Assembly: GCA_903813345.2 (NCBI GenBank)
Contig: CAIIXF020000011.1
Span: 2,254,571-2,318,570 of the forward strand
DNA length: 64,000 nt
Source of the DNA: Owenia fusiformis
Lineage: Eukaryota > Annelida > Polychaeta > Sabellida > Oweniidae
Direction: 5' to 3'
This document shows, piece after piece, positions 11,603 to 23,331 of the stretch. The notes under the pieces were generated by a model that saw only the letters and a program-made list of their open reading frames with translations, had not been told where the DNA came from and ran no database searches. Made by a program: the position numbers and the translations under genes. Position 1 is the first letter of the stretch. Every line of letters starts with the position of its first letter.

Positions 11603-14600
11603 CTAAACATCGTTGCTCTCCTTGATATTAGCGAGAATATGTTCGCCATTCTCAATGATACCATTACAGTTATAATCCCAGATTGGGACTTTCCCAACAA
11701 CCGGCACATCGAACATCGCGCAGCAAAGCTTTGCATAGAAGTTCATATTGGTGAACTTCTCGTCACAATCAGGTAGGGTATGCTCGGAGAAAATATAAGC
11801 CCCTGGAGGTAGGATTTCTCCGTTGTATCGTTCGCAGTATGCTTGTCCCAGTCGTTGTTCTCTCGGTCCCCATGGTGTGTCGGTTACTAAGTTACGGTAC
11901 AATCCTTCTGTTCCCCAATATGACCTTGCTTTCGAGACACATTCTCTCGGACATGCTTTCAACATGTGTAGACAACCTTCACAACCTGATTGTAGATATT
12001 GATATCGAGTTCCCAGGTCCTCTACAGAAAAATCCACTTCGCATGTGTCTTCGCTGATGTTGTTCTGGTGAATTTTACTGCCTTCACCGTCACTGTGCGT
12101 ACAGCTGGTTGAGTTAACCCTAATGTTGATGCCACACTCACACCTTCTTAATTAAAACACAAAATAAACTTTGTAAATGATGATTTTTTTCAAAATATGC
12201 AAATATGTTTAACAGTAATGTTATTTAGACTGATGTTCTAGCTTAGCCCAATGTACAAAACATTTTGGTCAAACATTTTTGAATGAGGTAGATTGTTGAT
12301 GTTCACCCAGTACATTGGGACTAGAACAAATCGAATTACCGCATGTATAATCCTCTTACCTGTATATCCATCGAATAGGTCTATATGTTGACCGTATCGT
12401 CCAAGGCTGTGTTGTTGTTGTTGGTCGTGTTTGTCTATATGCTGTTGTCATCCATGCCCAATCCTGTGTTGTAGGCTCTTCTGGTCCATTTGTCTGTGTT
12501 TTCCACTCTTCTGTTGAATATGGCTGGTATTCTCCTTCTGTTGTAAGCTCTTCTCTTGTTGTCGTCTGCTCTTCTCTCAATGTTGTTGGTCCTCTCGTCG
12601 GCCATGGCCAATCTCCTGTAACATGAGATGTATGATGTACAAGGGCCGATCGAAAAGTTTCTTACCGTTGGTTCTAGATTTTATAATAAGAGGAGTTGGA
12701 TGCTCAAACTTTACATAAGACAGGGTAGTAAGTTTGCTTGAGACTGTCCGTGTTTCATTCAAATTGGTTCATTGGTAGTGTCACAGAGTCAATACATATT
12801 TTCAATGATTGAATTAGGTGGAGCAGCGTTTTTTATTTAAAAAATGGGCTAAGCTGCAGTTTTGGAAATTTCTAACACTAAGTAGTGTCATCTGTTAACA
12901 GACTGTAGTTTAATCTCGTTTAAAGTGTCTTTCTAAGACTTAGAAGGAGAAATGTGAGATTTCGAGCCAAATGTCTCAAGAAAATGCTCTTACCTTTCTA
13001 GTAGGATGAGTTCAGGTGCCAAAAACAGCTGATCAAAGGATATATATCATCTTCTAATTGAAAATTTTTGTTGAGCCCTCCATTTTTAACACTGTTTTGA
13101 CAGGAAGTCATACCCAAAATGAAAACTGAATAAAACAAGATTTATCCTAAATGTAGATCAAAATACTTACTCAGACATGCAAAATATTATTATTAGTAGT
13201 AATGCTGATCATTTTTAAGAAAGTTAAGCATGCAAATAAGACTTTTTTCATCCATGATTATATAGATAAAGAATTTCTGCCATTAGGAAGCTTTGGCAGT
13301 TTGGTGTAGTGGTTAGAGCTTTGGGCTCAAACAGACTTTTATTCCAAAAGATCTGGGTTCAAATCCCTCCGGTGGAATATGTTTTTATTCTTTATTTTTG
13401 TTTTTTTTAATTTTGATCCACAATATTTCTAAAATAAATTTTTATATATGGCACTTAAACCATATTTAGTATTTTCAAGGGTTTTAATTTTTAGATGAAA
13501 TCATAGAAAGTTACTTTAAATAGTTTTTTTCCGCTAATATTCATTCCCATTCAAAATATTCAACCCCAGTTGCAATGCACTTCCTATATCTGTCCACTCA
13601 ATCCAAAAACACATGTTTAAGGCCTTCGTATGAGCGGTTTGAAACGATGTCAGTAAATTTCCAGAACCACAATTCAGCAGATATTTTATATATAACGCTG
13701 CTCCACCTAACTTAGTCATTGAAAATATGTATTGACTCTGTGTCACTACCAATGAACCAATTTATATGAAACTCGTACAGTTTCAAGCAAACTAACTATC
13801 CAGTCTTATGTTAAAGTTTGAGCTTCCAACTCCTCTTATTATAAAATTGAGAGCCAACGCTAAGATACTTTTTGATCGACCCTTATCGACCCTTGTATAA
13901 CTTGTCGATCTCGTTCTATTATTTGCTTTTCCAAAGGTCCAATACAAGTTTAAACTTTGGCTTACATTGTAGTCTTACCCAATGCTATCAAAATTTGCTC
14001 CAAAATCGTGAATTTATCTAAAACTAATAAAGGACCACGGGAGGTATCGCAGCAGATTTCAGACAGTCATTTGTTGGATTTAGGCAATTTTCTGAGGATT
14101 TGAACAGGTGCATATGCTAGGCCAATGCATGATCTCCAGGACAAGCACTCGTAGGGATGATAAAATAATTTGTAATTCAAGACAGGGAATTTGCAATTAG
14201 CCCACCAACATGTTTTTTCTGAAAAAAAAAACATTTCAGAAAAACTTTCTGTTGGGGTAGTTCCACCTTCCCTGTCTCAAATCTGTGAATGTTTGATCTG
14301 GAGGTTATGAATATGCCAGAGGTTCCACATGTTAAAATCCTCAGAAAATAGCCAAAATCCAACATATGACTGTCTAGAATCCGTCAATGAATAAAATTTT
14401 CCACAATAAGATTTTCAAAATCACACTCTATGAATTAATCTGAAATAACCACCAATTAATATATCTACAGTATTACGTTGTCGCTCCTATTCATCCTGAA
14501 TGCTTTAAAAAATGGTCCAAATGATGTTCATATTCTAAGACAAGCTTAGTTATATTCACCTGATATTTTCCTAGTTTCCAAACCTGGTATTATCCAGGCT

Positions 14601-14644
14601 AGTGCAATCAACAGAAATATCTGTATAAATCTTGATCGATCCAT
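11603..14644 (-). CDS. Secreted Thr-rich, Cys-rich protein with a C-terminal EF-hand loop (three exons, complete)
   Basis: Exons on the minus strand: 14644-14560, 12615-12360 and 12146-11603. All junctions are GT-AG and the phases match, giving 294 residues. The start lies in a good context (GGAACCATGG). Residues 1-22 form a signal peptide (DRSRFIQIFLLIALAWIIPG). Residues 29-113 are Thr/Glu/Pro-rich with repeated TTT and EE-TT motifs, suggesting O-glycosylation. Residues 115-260 hold 12 cysteines (CEC, GCEGC, ACPREC, LCC patterns), likely disulfide-bonded. Residues 271-282 (DYNCNGIIENGE) match the EF-hand loop at positions 1, 3, 5, 6, 8 and 12. I do not recognise the Cys-rich domain as a named family. 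An extracellular calcium-binding matrix role is inference only. Intron 1 holds a transposon 24 bp from the exon-2 acceptor. Confidence 0.8.
12640..13895. mobile_element. TIR element of 1.26 kb, ends CAAGGGYCGATC, TA target duplication
   Basis: The left terminus 'caagggccgatcgaaaagtttctta' and the right inverse 'atactttttgatcgaccctt...cccttg' are flanked by TA (12638-12639 and 13896-13897). The arms pair for about 200 bp, including 'ttataataagaggagttgga' and 'cagagtcaatacatattttcaatga'. It is a mariner-type non-autonomous element lying in intron 1 of the secreted EF-hand gene, just upstream of the exon-2 acceptor. A tRNA-like stretch is embedded at about 13296-13378. Confidence 0.8.
13296..13378 (+). 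repeat. tRNA-like sequence, probably a degenerate tRNA or SINE head
   Basis: A good A box (TGGTGTAGTGG) and B box (GGTTCAAATCC) have tRNA-like spacing and are followed by a T-rich stretch that could end Pol III transcription. The T stem pairs over only about three base pairs and I could not assign a convincing anticodon stem, so a working tRNA gene is unlikely. Confidence 0.5.
14069..14385. mobile_element. Diverged inverted-repeat MITE in intron 1 of the EF-hand gene
   Basis: The block 'cagacagtcatttgttggatttaggcaattttctgaggatttgaaca' near 14070-14110 recurs inverted near 14330-14382. Weaker pairing continues inward ('gatctccag' with 'ctggaggt', 'caagacaggg' with 'ccctgtct'). No coding content; old and decayed. 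Confidence 0.55.
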
Positions 14645-15370
14645 GGTTCCACTTGTCGCTATGAAATGAATATTGTTTTATTTTGTCGGTGAATATTTTT
14701 GGGGATCCGGGACGGCCTAAAAATAAATCGTTGGTGTATTTAGTTTTGCCAAATAGGCTAACCTTGGTTAAATGTATTTTTTAAAGATGCATTTACTGTC
14801 ATTCTTCAGATTAATTAGCCTAGAGACTCTTTCAATACCGGACCAGATATTTTGGTAAGAAATTTAATTGATAACCTTTTTGTCCTGGAATACCAGATCC
14901 GCCATAATTTCTCGGTACATCGTTTTTAAAATACATGTAAATTTTGACGTTAAGTGGGACACAAGAACTCTTACTCAAAGTACGCTATTGTCTCTTATCA
15001 AAAGATCGAGAGTTGAACTTGTTGTATCGGTGACATAATGTGTAGGACTTTTCAACTTTAACGGTCTATGTAAATCTTTCCTTCAAATACAGTCATAGTC
15101 AAACATATCCATACCTCGATATTAGGAGTTCATGCTTGCGTCTAAAATGATACACCAACCTATACGAATGACCAATCGCCCATACAAATGCATCGCTTGA
15201 ATATTTTCCGTTCGGGTTTAGGTTGTGAAAAACATTGCAAGCTTAAACTCCCTAATTTTGCCCAAAATCCTAATACTGTGTCACTCTATTGTACACTAAA
15301 ATAATGTTTGAATGAAGGTAAAAAAGAAAACGGACTATCAACTTCAGTGGTAGCCATACTAGTATTCATA

Positions 15371-15520
15371 TACAACCATTAATGACCATAATATATACAA
15401 CCATTAATGACCATAATATATACAACCATTAATGACCATAATATATACAACCATTAATGACCATAATATATACAACCATTAATGACCATAATATATACAA
15501 CCATTAATGACCATAATATA
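15371..15520. repeat. 25-bp minisatellite, six near-identical copies
   Basis: The unit tacaaccattaatgaccata plus 'atata' is repeated six times with almost no variation, indicating recent expansion. It is intergenic, between the EF-hand gene and the dioxygenase gene. A C-run follows at 15667-15688. Confidence 0.95.
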
Positions 15521-16268
15521 AACCATTGTTCAGAATGGATCTGTGGACAAAACAACTAAAGAATATGAAAAATCTGTTAAAACATTAGTTCCTTTGAAGC
15601 ATAGGATCAAATCCTACGCTAAGGGCTGGTGTGAAAAAGCCACTCCTCGGTGGGGATTGAGTCGAACCAAATACCCCCCCCCCCCCCCATTAGATCTCGA
15701 ATGATTAGATTGTGAATGAAAATTGACAAGTTATCTCAAAAATTGTTGACCTACTTTTTGTTAAAAAACAAAACTTTTCTGAAGTGTTAATTGAATAAGG
15801 TTTACAACAATACCAACAATATTGAAATCTGATAAGTAATGAAAATCGCAGATGTGTCATAAAAAAGGTTGCAGACATTGGGGTTACCATGTTTACAGTT
15901 AACACCATTTACAATATTGATCAGTGTTAACTCTGGGATGACAAAATATGGCTGTTTTCGAAACCTCTGTGTGGCTGAAAGTATGACCTTCCATTTAAAA
16001 AGTAAGGACCACAATATCTTATTGTAAATTAATATCCCTAAATACATTAAGTATCCATACGTTAAAAACATACTCAAAATCTAAGTTATGTGGTTTTTAT
16101 TGTTCTTCCCTAGTGATCTGTAAACATCTGATTCTGGGCATGTGTTTCTCAATAAAAATGTGTATGATGATCCGTACTGTATGCACCTTAACTCCGTCGC
16201 TTTGACTTCAATTTTAAGTCGTTTACGTAGTGCAAGAACTCACATTTCAGAACATAAACGTTTACTAA

Positions 16269-17140
16269 AAAAGATATATTGTAATAAATATGCATTTTCT
16301 AAACAATACAGATTCGTGTTTAATGAAAGGTCCATGTGCAGTAAGGCAAGTGATTTTAGACGGACATATCTTTCACCATGAGTACTTTCTGGGCATAAAA
16401 ACAGTGGTTTTTATTAAAACAATATGTTTTCTTTCAAGTGAAGTTCCCGTGATAGTAAAATATTAATCTAACTCTCTGAAAAATTATGGTTTAGGACCCC
16501 ATCTGGGCACTTTAAAAAATGTTTGGCTTATTTTCTAAAAAGTGGGTCTTGTTTTTCTCGATTTAGCCGTATCGAAAGTTTCTTCTACTTACTTTTCTTC
16601 TATTTACAACTTCTGAAAAGGGGATTGGTATTGAAATGCGTTAAAGTTAAAAAACACATATCTTTGTTAATAATAACTTAAGTTCATTTACTTCAGAAAC
16701 ATTTCTTTGTTATTTTCCATAAGGAAAACTCGTGCTTGCCATTGTTTTCAGCATAATTCTGGTCATCGAAAATTGATATCTTCAAAACTAGACTTTCAAT
16801 ACTATTCTACTTTTGAAGAAGTTTTAGACCCCTTTTTGAATAATCTTTTCATGCAATAAAAATCAGAAAAACAAGATTCTCTTTTTGGTAAATTAGTTCA
16901 ACATTTTGAAAAAAAATGTATTCATAATTTTTCGATATGTTCGATTGATATATTTATCATCATTCTTGATACTTCACTTGAAACAAAACATATTGTTTTA
17001 ATAAAAAACCACAGTATTTATGCCCAGAAAATACTCATGGTGAAAGATATGACTGTCTAAAATCACTTGCCATTCTGCACACGGACATTTGTGCATATTA
17101 ATAGTATCATACATATTTACAATAAGCTATATCCATAAGT
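16269..17140. mobile_element. TIR element of about 0.8 kb
   Basis: Left arm (about 16330-16450: 'ggcaagtgattttagac', 'catatctttcaccatgagta', 'ctgggcataaa', 'attaaaacaatatgttt') recurs inverted at about 16975-17095. Weaker homology may extend the arms to 16269 and 17140. No transposase is recognised. Boundaries are approximate. Confidence 0.65.
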
Positions 17141-17420
17141 GGATTACTTATGAAAATCTGAATATGTGATGGAATATAGATGTCACTATATTTCAGAATG
17201 AACCACTATTTTATCATTGTATGTAAACCCAACTTAACAAAACAATTATCATAGATCACTGTTATAACTATTATAGATAGTATAGTACGTAAATACATAG
17301 GGATGAACCATTAGATCAACTGGTCTATCAATCATTAGTTTTTAGAGCAAAATACTTTCGGTCTAAATATTAAACAGAAACATATTTTATATTGAGTGAT
17401 GGATTAAATTATTCCTGTAG

Positions 17421-17666
17421 CAATGGCGGATCTGGGGGGGGGGGGGCTGGGGGCCAAGAAAAAAAATCGGGCCCAAAATAATTTGGGCTAAAAAAGCCTT
17501 AAGGCCCCAAAAAGTGGGCCTCATAATTATTTCAGGCCAAATTTTGGCCAAAAATGGGCCTCAAAATTTCAAAATTTGGGCCCACTTTGGGGTTTTAGGG
17601 GCACAATCTTTTTCTCGCCCCCCCCCCCCCCCCCCCCTCCCTTGTTGGTTCCCAGATCCGCCCCTG
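17421..17666. mobile_element. MITE with GGCGGATCTGG termini and G/C runs
   Basis: The left end 'atggcggatctgg' and the right end 'ccagatccgcccctg' are inverted copies. The interior has 'gggcc' and 'ggcc' repeats and long G and C homopolymers just inside each end. The same family recurs at 28053-28318, and a right end lies near 38190-38215. Ends of the CAGGGGCGGATC type are common in animal MITEs, often assigned to hAT-like elements; I could not define an 8-bp duplication here. Confidence 0.7.
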
Positions 17667-17945
17667 TGTAGCATGACTTCTTTTTCTATACATACTATTA
17701 TTCTTTGATTGAATTGCATTTAATTGAAATATTTCGTCGGGGCAATATTAGATCCCACTAAATGGTCCATCCGAAATAGATACATGTACTTGTACAAGTA
17801 TTATAGAGTAACTATTTCTTTGTTCTTTGACACTTCTATCACATTGGAACATGTAGTTTCTCACATATATACACCAAACAATGCATAATATATACATGTA
17901 TATATAGGATAGTGTACTACATACAGGTCAGTTAATTTTTTGAAC

Positions 17946-20900
17946 ATGAGACGGATTAAACTTGGTACAAGAATTGTGGATTATCCCTCGGATGATCTCA
18001 AGCAGTTGGAAGATTCTAATCATTTATTGGATAATGTTGAAGCATTGAAAGCAGAACTCCAATCAAAAGGGTATGTAGTCTAGTCTAGAGGTGAGTCCAA
18101 TACGAGTTTATCCTTTGTAAATACAGTGAATGTGTTGTATATATTTCCATGTTACCACAACTAGCCAAGCTTTCTGCGGGATAAAACCCGGGGATAAAAC
18201 CAATATCCAAAATGTACTCTATCATACAAAATGTGCAGAGCCACCTTGCTTGTCAGCTACTTTTCTGTATTATATTGCTCATTTTGCACCTGTTAAACCT
18301 GTAAGATAACACTGCTTTTCACGTAATGAGGCCTTCTCATTTTATAGCCCATGGGCTATTTATTGAAAGTACTCTCTATATTGACTTGTACCGAAATAAA
18401 GCTTTTGTTGTTACTGCAGGTATATCTACATAAAAGGTCTCCACGACAGACAGGAAGTGTTGGACGCACGATTGGCAGTGCTTGACTATATTCGTAATCT
18501 GGGGGAGGGTAAACTAAAGGAAGGAACAGCCTGGGAGCAAGGGGTCCTTGATGAGAGATGTGGGTTTGGGTGTGTACCGTACATGGAAGTAGGTAGTATT
18601 GAACTTAAAAAACTAAATATATGTATCTAATAACTAAGGAAAATCGGAATTAGGGATGATTATGCATCGAATCAATTTTAACAGAAAAAATGCCCCGTAC
18701 TGAGAACATTGTGCTGCTCCAATACAATAAAAAGATGGCGCAGTTAACGGTATGTTCCATGACTTGAAGCTTTGGAGATAAACCTTAGATTGAGCTAATT
18801 GTTACCTATTGTAATTGATTATATGAGAAATAAATTTGATAACATGAAAAAACTTGAAGCTTTCAAAAACATTCAATACTGAATAAGTTCGAGAGCGTGT
18901 TACTTGTCAACTAGACATTTATTATTTTTTAGGGAAGGAATGACGTTACTCACAGTGAGGCTGTATCAAAGGTCATCGAAGGTCATCGACGTAAGTTTTT
19001 TTTATATTTTTTAATGAGACGTTTTTAAAAAATTGTACATTAATTTAGTATTTGATGTTTTGACCCCGGAGACTCTTGTCTCGATTGGCTTCCAGTGTTC
19101 AATCTCTTGCCCAAAAACTTAAAAGAAACATCGCGTTCGTCCAAAATGTTAGTAATTTATTTCTCTCAGAATTTATCATGTAGTTTTTTTCAGCATTCGA
19201 ATTCTTCAAGAAGCTGTTCGGGGAAGATGCTAAAACATTTGACTTCAAATGGCTGAGGTATAATGCACATTTTCACTAATCACGCTCAACATTTGACGTC
19301 AAATTGTTAGGTGAAAAACACATTTTCACTAATCACGTTCAAAATTTCAATTCAAATGGTTAAGGACTGTGTAATACACACGTTCAGTAATCACGTTCAA
19401 CATTTGACTTCACATGATGGTCAAAGTGTAATGCACATTTTCACTAATCACGCTCAACATTTGACGTCAAATTGTTAGGTGAAAAACACATTTTCACTAA
19501 TCACGTTCAAAATTTCAATTCAAATGGTTAAGGACTGTGTAATACACACGTTCAGTAATCACGTTCAACATTTGACTTCACATGATGGTCAAAGTGTAAT
19601 GCACATTTCACTAATCACGCTCAACATTTGACTTCAAATGGTAAAGGTGTGATACACATTTTCACAAATCCCGCTCCACATTTGTCTTCACGTGTTAGTT
19701 AAGGTATAATACCCAATTTCACTGATAACGCTCAACATTTGACTTCAAATGGTTAAGATGTAATACACATTTTCACTTATCACGCTCAACATTTGACAAG
19801 ATAGTCTGCTTGGGTTTGGTGTCTTCTTAATAGGAGTTCCATATTATTTACCTACGAAGAAGATAAATACGTAAGAAAATCAAAGGGATTGGTCTATAAA
19901 AAGTATATGTGTAAAAAAGTGTCCTTTGCCTTATTGATTGCCTCTCGTAGGTACATTACTCATTTAGCAATCTCCTCATAATAATGCTTCGCATCTCGCT
20001 TGATTTGTTAGAGTTTTAATGTTTCAATTAACAAAGCAATGAAATAGAATTCGGACTTTGCATTATCAACAGTTACATGTTCAAAAAGTACCAGTGGACA
20101 TTAATAATTAATGTAATGAATTAAATATGTTATGACTTGATACGATACGATACGTAAACAAAAACATCAACTTGGGTAAATAATTATTTCTGAATCATCA
20201 ATTTTCATTTGCATACCATCCTCGTTGAACTAATATACCATTACTCCGACTCACTAGAGGAATACACAGAGAGGCATTTAGCGGGGCCCACGTGGACAAT
20301 GTTTACATGAGTCGGGGAACAGACCAACTCTACACCATGTGGACCCCCTTAGGGGATGTAGACATAGAGATGGGAACACTGGCCATGTGTGAAGGCTCTA
20401 ATCACTTACCAGGGTGAGTGAATGGATATATGCAAATAACTCAAAGGTCTCCAACTCATTATCTCATGGTTACGGCGACAACGCATAGTCCAGTGCTCTA
20501 GATCCATCGGCCAACTCGATACACTGACTAAAACCGGAGTTCCTTCGAAGAATTTTGATCTCGATCAAAAATATAGCAAAAGATCGAAGGAACTCTAGTC
20601 AGTGCATTCAGAACCATTTAAGAAAGCTCTGATTCTAACACATAAAATGTGATAACGTTTGTGAATTAACATCATATTTTGACACGATCTCTAACCACAT
20701 AAAATCAAACCTTTTCATGAAATCAGTTCAAGAATACATTAAAGAGAAAACTGAAATGTAAAGTTTTGATAGCTGTTTAAAAACTTAAAGTCGTTCTTTT
20801 ATGTGCTACCCTTTTGAAAACAATGCCTAATTTTAGTAAGCATTGTCTCCGTTTAGGTACAGTCACTTCCAGGATACGTATGGCAACTGTGATATAGAAA

Positions 20901-23265
20901 ATATAGGACTTGAAGGTACATGTACATACAATTATGTATCGGGTGCACTTTTAGGACATATAATTTGGTAAACTGTTGAAGGACACTTTTGGGGTTTCTC
21001 TGTCTGGGTAACTATTTGAACAACACTGCCAAAACGCACTGTTGTGGCAGATTGCTAGCATACTGTTTGGTCAGACTGGTTTTACCCCGTCGAGGTACTG
21101 TATACTGTTTGGGAACACTTTTGGGCATGACGATAGCGTACACTGCTTTAGCACATTGTGTAAGATAGCGGGTGCACTGGTAGAAGAGCAGTGCTGATGA
21201 TTACCTTTAGAGCATCATTCACGGGTTCGTAGTAGAAACAGTTCAGGCCCGTAGCCGGGGGGGGGGGTTCCCAGGGTTCGGGCGACCCCCCCCCCCCCCC
21301 CCCCGCTCCTGGCCAAAAATTCTTTCAAAATCATGCAGGTTTTCACCATTTTGAGCACTTCTCAAGTGATTTAAGCCATATTTGGGCCAAAATTGTCAAA
21401 TTGTCAAATAGAAACCGACCCCCCCCCCTGGCAAATCCTGGCTACGGACCTGAAACTTAAACCTTTATCCCAATATGATACGACATTTATACAAGATGAA
21501 AAGAACCTCTAAAACTATATAAAAAATAATGTTTATTAATTAAATAACTCGCTTTTAAAGGTACTGGTTGGTTCACGACGGACCCCTTTGAGATTAGCAA
21601 ACAGTTTGGGGGACAGTGGAAGACAACAGACTTCAAAGCTGGGGACGCGATTATATTCACCATGAGGTACGAATAAAGAATGAAGGAAAAAGACATTTAG
21701 ACTCAGATTCAGATTTAGAGTTCTTAATTTTACTTAACATAAGCTGGACGATCCTCATTTATATCAGGCATAGATGTTTCTATAGCCATGTCCAAGCAAT
21801 GGCTTATTTAATACCCGGGGCTTAGTTGTGTACCAAACGAAACGACACGACAGTATTTTTTTTACTTATCCTTGTCGTAATAGAAATCAAGATATACAAG
21901 TAAAAGAGACCGACTTGTGCAAGGCTAATGTTCCTTGTACAGTGAAGTTCAAATTTGCTACCTACGCTCTCAACATTGTATCAAACCAATGTAAATGATG
22001 GATTAGAATTAAGATTATATCATTACCAGGCATATAGTATAAAATTGTATACTTCTTAAATGCTTGAAGTAAAACAGACCCTGGGGACCCGTCTCTTAAC
22101 ACACAACCCAAGGTAAGCCGAGAAAAGGTGGGCCCGCCAAAAAATTTAGATTTGGGGCATGAACTCATGAATACATTTTTACATTTCAGGACTGTCCACA
22201 TGTCGTCAGTTAACAGCACAGAGAAGCTCAGAATTAGCTGTGACACAAGGTTTGTATGTACACCCACTCCAAAAGGTTCGAAAAACGGAAGTCCCCATGG
22301 AAAACCGTAAACATGTCTCATGAACACTTATTTGATAAGAATAGCTCTCGATGTTGACTCTTTTTCTCGCTCCCAATTTTTATATCACCTACAAAAAATC
22401 ATACACATCAAGAAACCTTTAAATGCGAGCACTTGTTCATCTTTTCACCAAAGCACTTAAATTATGGGCTGTTCAAAGAATGTTCGAATAAGACAGGTTT
22501 TAGTATGTGAACGTATTTTTCTGATAATAATACCATTATCTAATATCCAATTCATTTTAAATGCAAAGGCTTTCTCGCATATGAACGAAAAAAACGACGT
22601 CAACTTGCGAACATAACTTGGGTAAAATTCGTTCCCATTAGTGGGAAGATACATACATGGGAATCCCCGTGTTGGGGTGTTCGTATTTGGGAGTACCTGT
22701 TCGAAAAGCTTCGGACGGCTTTGGAAGCATGCGGAAAGTTGGGCGTAGGTTCGCATGTTAACGTTTTCATTTGCCAGAATTGATAATTTACCCAAGTCGT
22801 TAATATGTGAGGAGGCTTTATGGCTCGTGATAAGTGCTTTTTACTAGTTCCAAACATGATTTTTAAACAAACACAAAATAAACAAGGCATTGATGGGCAA
22901 AATCTAACCACCAGCCATTTGTTACAGACGCCGCTAAGCGCTGAACGCCGAACACAAACCGACGGCCGAACTCAAAAAATGGAGATTATATTAACCACTT
23001 ACTGAAGTGATATAAAAATGTCTAGTCTGTTTTGTATTTCGCTACTTATTTTAACATTTTTTCATATACGAGAATAAATTATAAAACACCATATTCCAGG
23101 TGGCAGCCAGCTAGTCAGAGCGCAGACCCTAGATATGTTGGTAACGAGTTCCACTTGAAGGGAGCCTTTGGCCTGGCAGGCATAGACGAGGGACGCAATA
23201 AGAAAAATGTTCCAACTATTGACATATTGAAAAAACAATGGGGCTTTCCCTTGGCTATGGCTTAG
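17946..23265 (+). CDS. Phytanoyl-CoA dioxygenase (PhyH) domain protein, ten exons, complete
   Basis: Exons: 17946-18070, 18420-18592, 18685-18749, 18933-18990, 19194-19257, 20258-20413, 20857-20915, 21561-21666, 22190-22249 and 23100-23265. All introns are GT-AG with matching phases, giving 343 residues. The core fits the PhyH fold of Fe(II)/2-oxoglutarate oxygenases. H173-V-D175 (in GAHVDNVY) and H272 (in TVHMSS) would bind iron, and R283 would bind 2-oxoglutarate. The H272 to R283 spacing of 11 equals that of human PHYH as I recall it. The protein presumably hydroxylates a small-molecule substrate, which the sequence does not reveal. No signal peptide is visible. Exon 2 could instead end at 18588, but 18592 keeps the frame through exon 3. 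The exon-5 donor seeds a minisatellite in intron 5. Confidence 0.92.
19230..19800 (+). repeat. 54-58 bp minisatellite starting at the exon-5 donor, with a 168-bp higher-order unit
   Basis: The last bases of exon 5 plus the start of intron 5 (acatttgacttcaaatgg ... cacattttcactaatcacg) are repeated about ten times. A three-unit block at 19285-19452 is duplicated almost exactly at 19453-19620, giving a 168-bp period. The final copy breaks off at 'acatttgacaagatag'. Only the first copy belongs to the coding exon. Confidence 0.9.
20525..20607. repeat. Short hairpin-forming inverted repeat in intron 6
   Basis: 'tgactaaaaccggagttccttcga' pairs with 'tcgaaggaactctagtca' across about 35 bp. It resembles a tiny MITE. 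It lies between exons 6 and 7 of the dioxygenase gene. Confidence 0.7.
21246..21452. mobile_element. MITE with CAGGCCCGTAGC termini
   Basis: The left end 'caggcccgtagcc' and the right end 'ggctacggacctga' are inverted copies around about 200 bp with long G and C runs and 'ttctttcaaaatcatgcaggttttcacc'. It lies in intron 7 of the dioxygenase gene. A relative in opposite internal order is at 52832-53000. Confidence 0.75.
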
Positions 23266-23325
23266 GTTTGGCCGAGGGCCTGTAGAAAGACAAACTCAAA
23301 GGGAAGTGTCAACACGAGACGAGCA

Positions 23326-23331
23326 AATAAA
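23326..23331 (+). terminator. Candidate polyadenylation signal AATAAA for the dioxygenase gene
   Basis: A canonical AATAAA sits about 60 bp downstream of the TAG stop at 23263-23265. No cleavage evidence is available. Confidence 0.55.

Noticed and set aside
11588-12057. Plus-strand frames of 62 and 72 residues
   Set aside because: Antisense shadows of exon 3 of the secreted EF-hand gene.
21616-21825. Plus-strand frame overlapping dioxygenase exon 8
   Set aside because: Out of frame with the spliced coding sequence; chance overlap.
22457-22911. Overlapping minus-strand frames of 112 and 103 residues
   Set aside because: They lie in intron 9 of the dioxygenase gene, in two frames, with no recognisable motif; likely chance openness in a less AT-rich patch.
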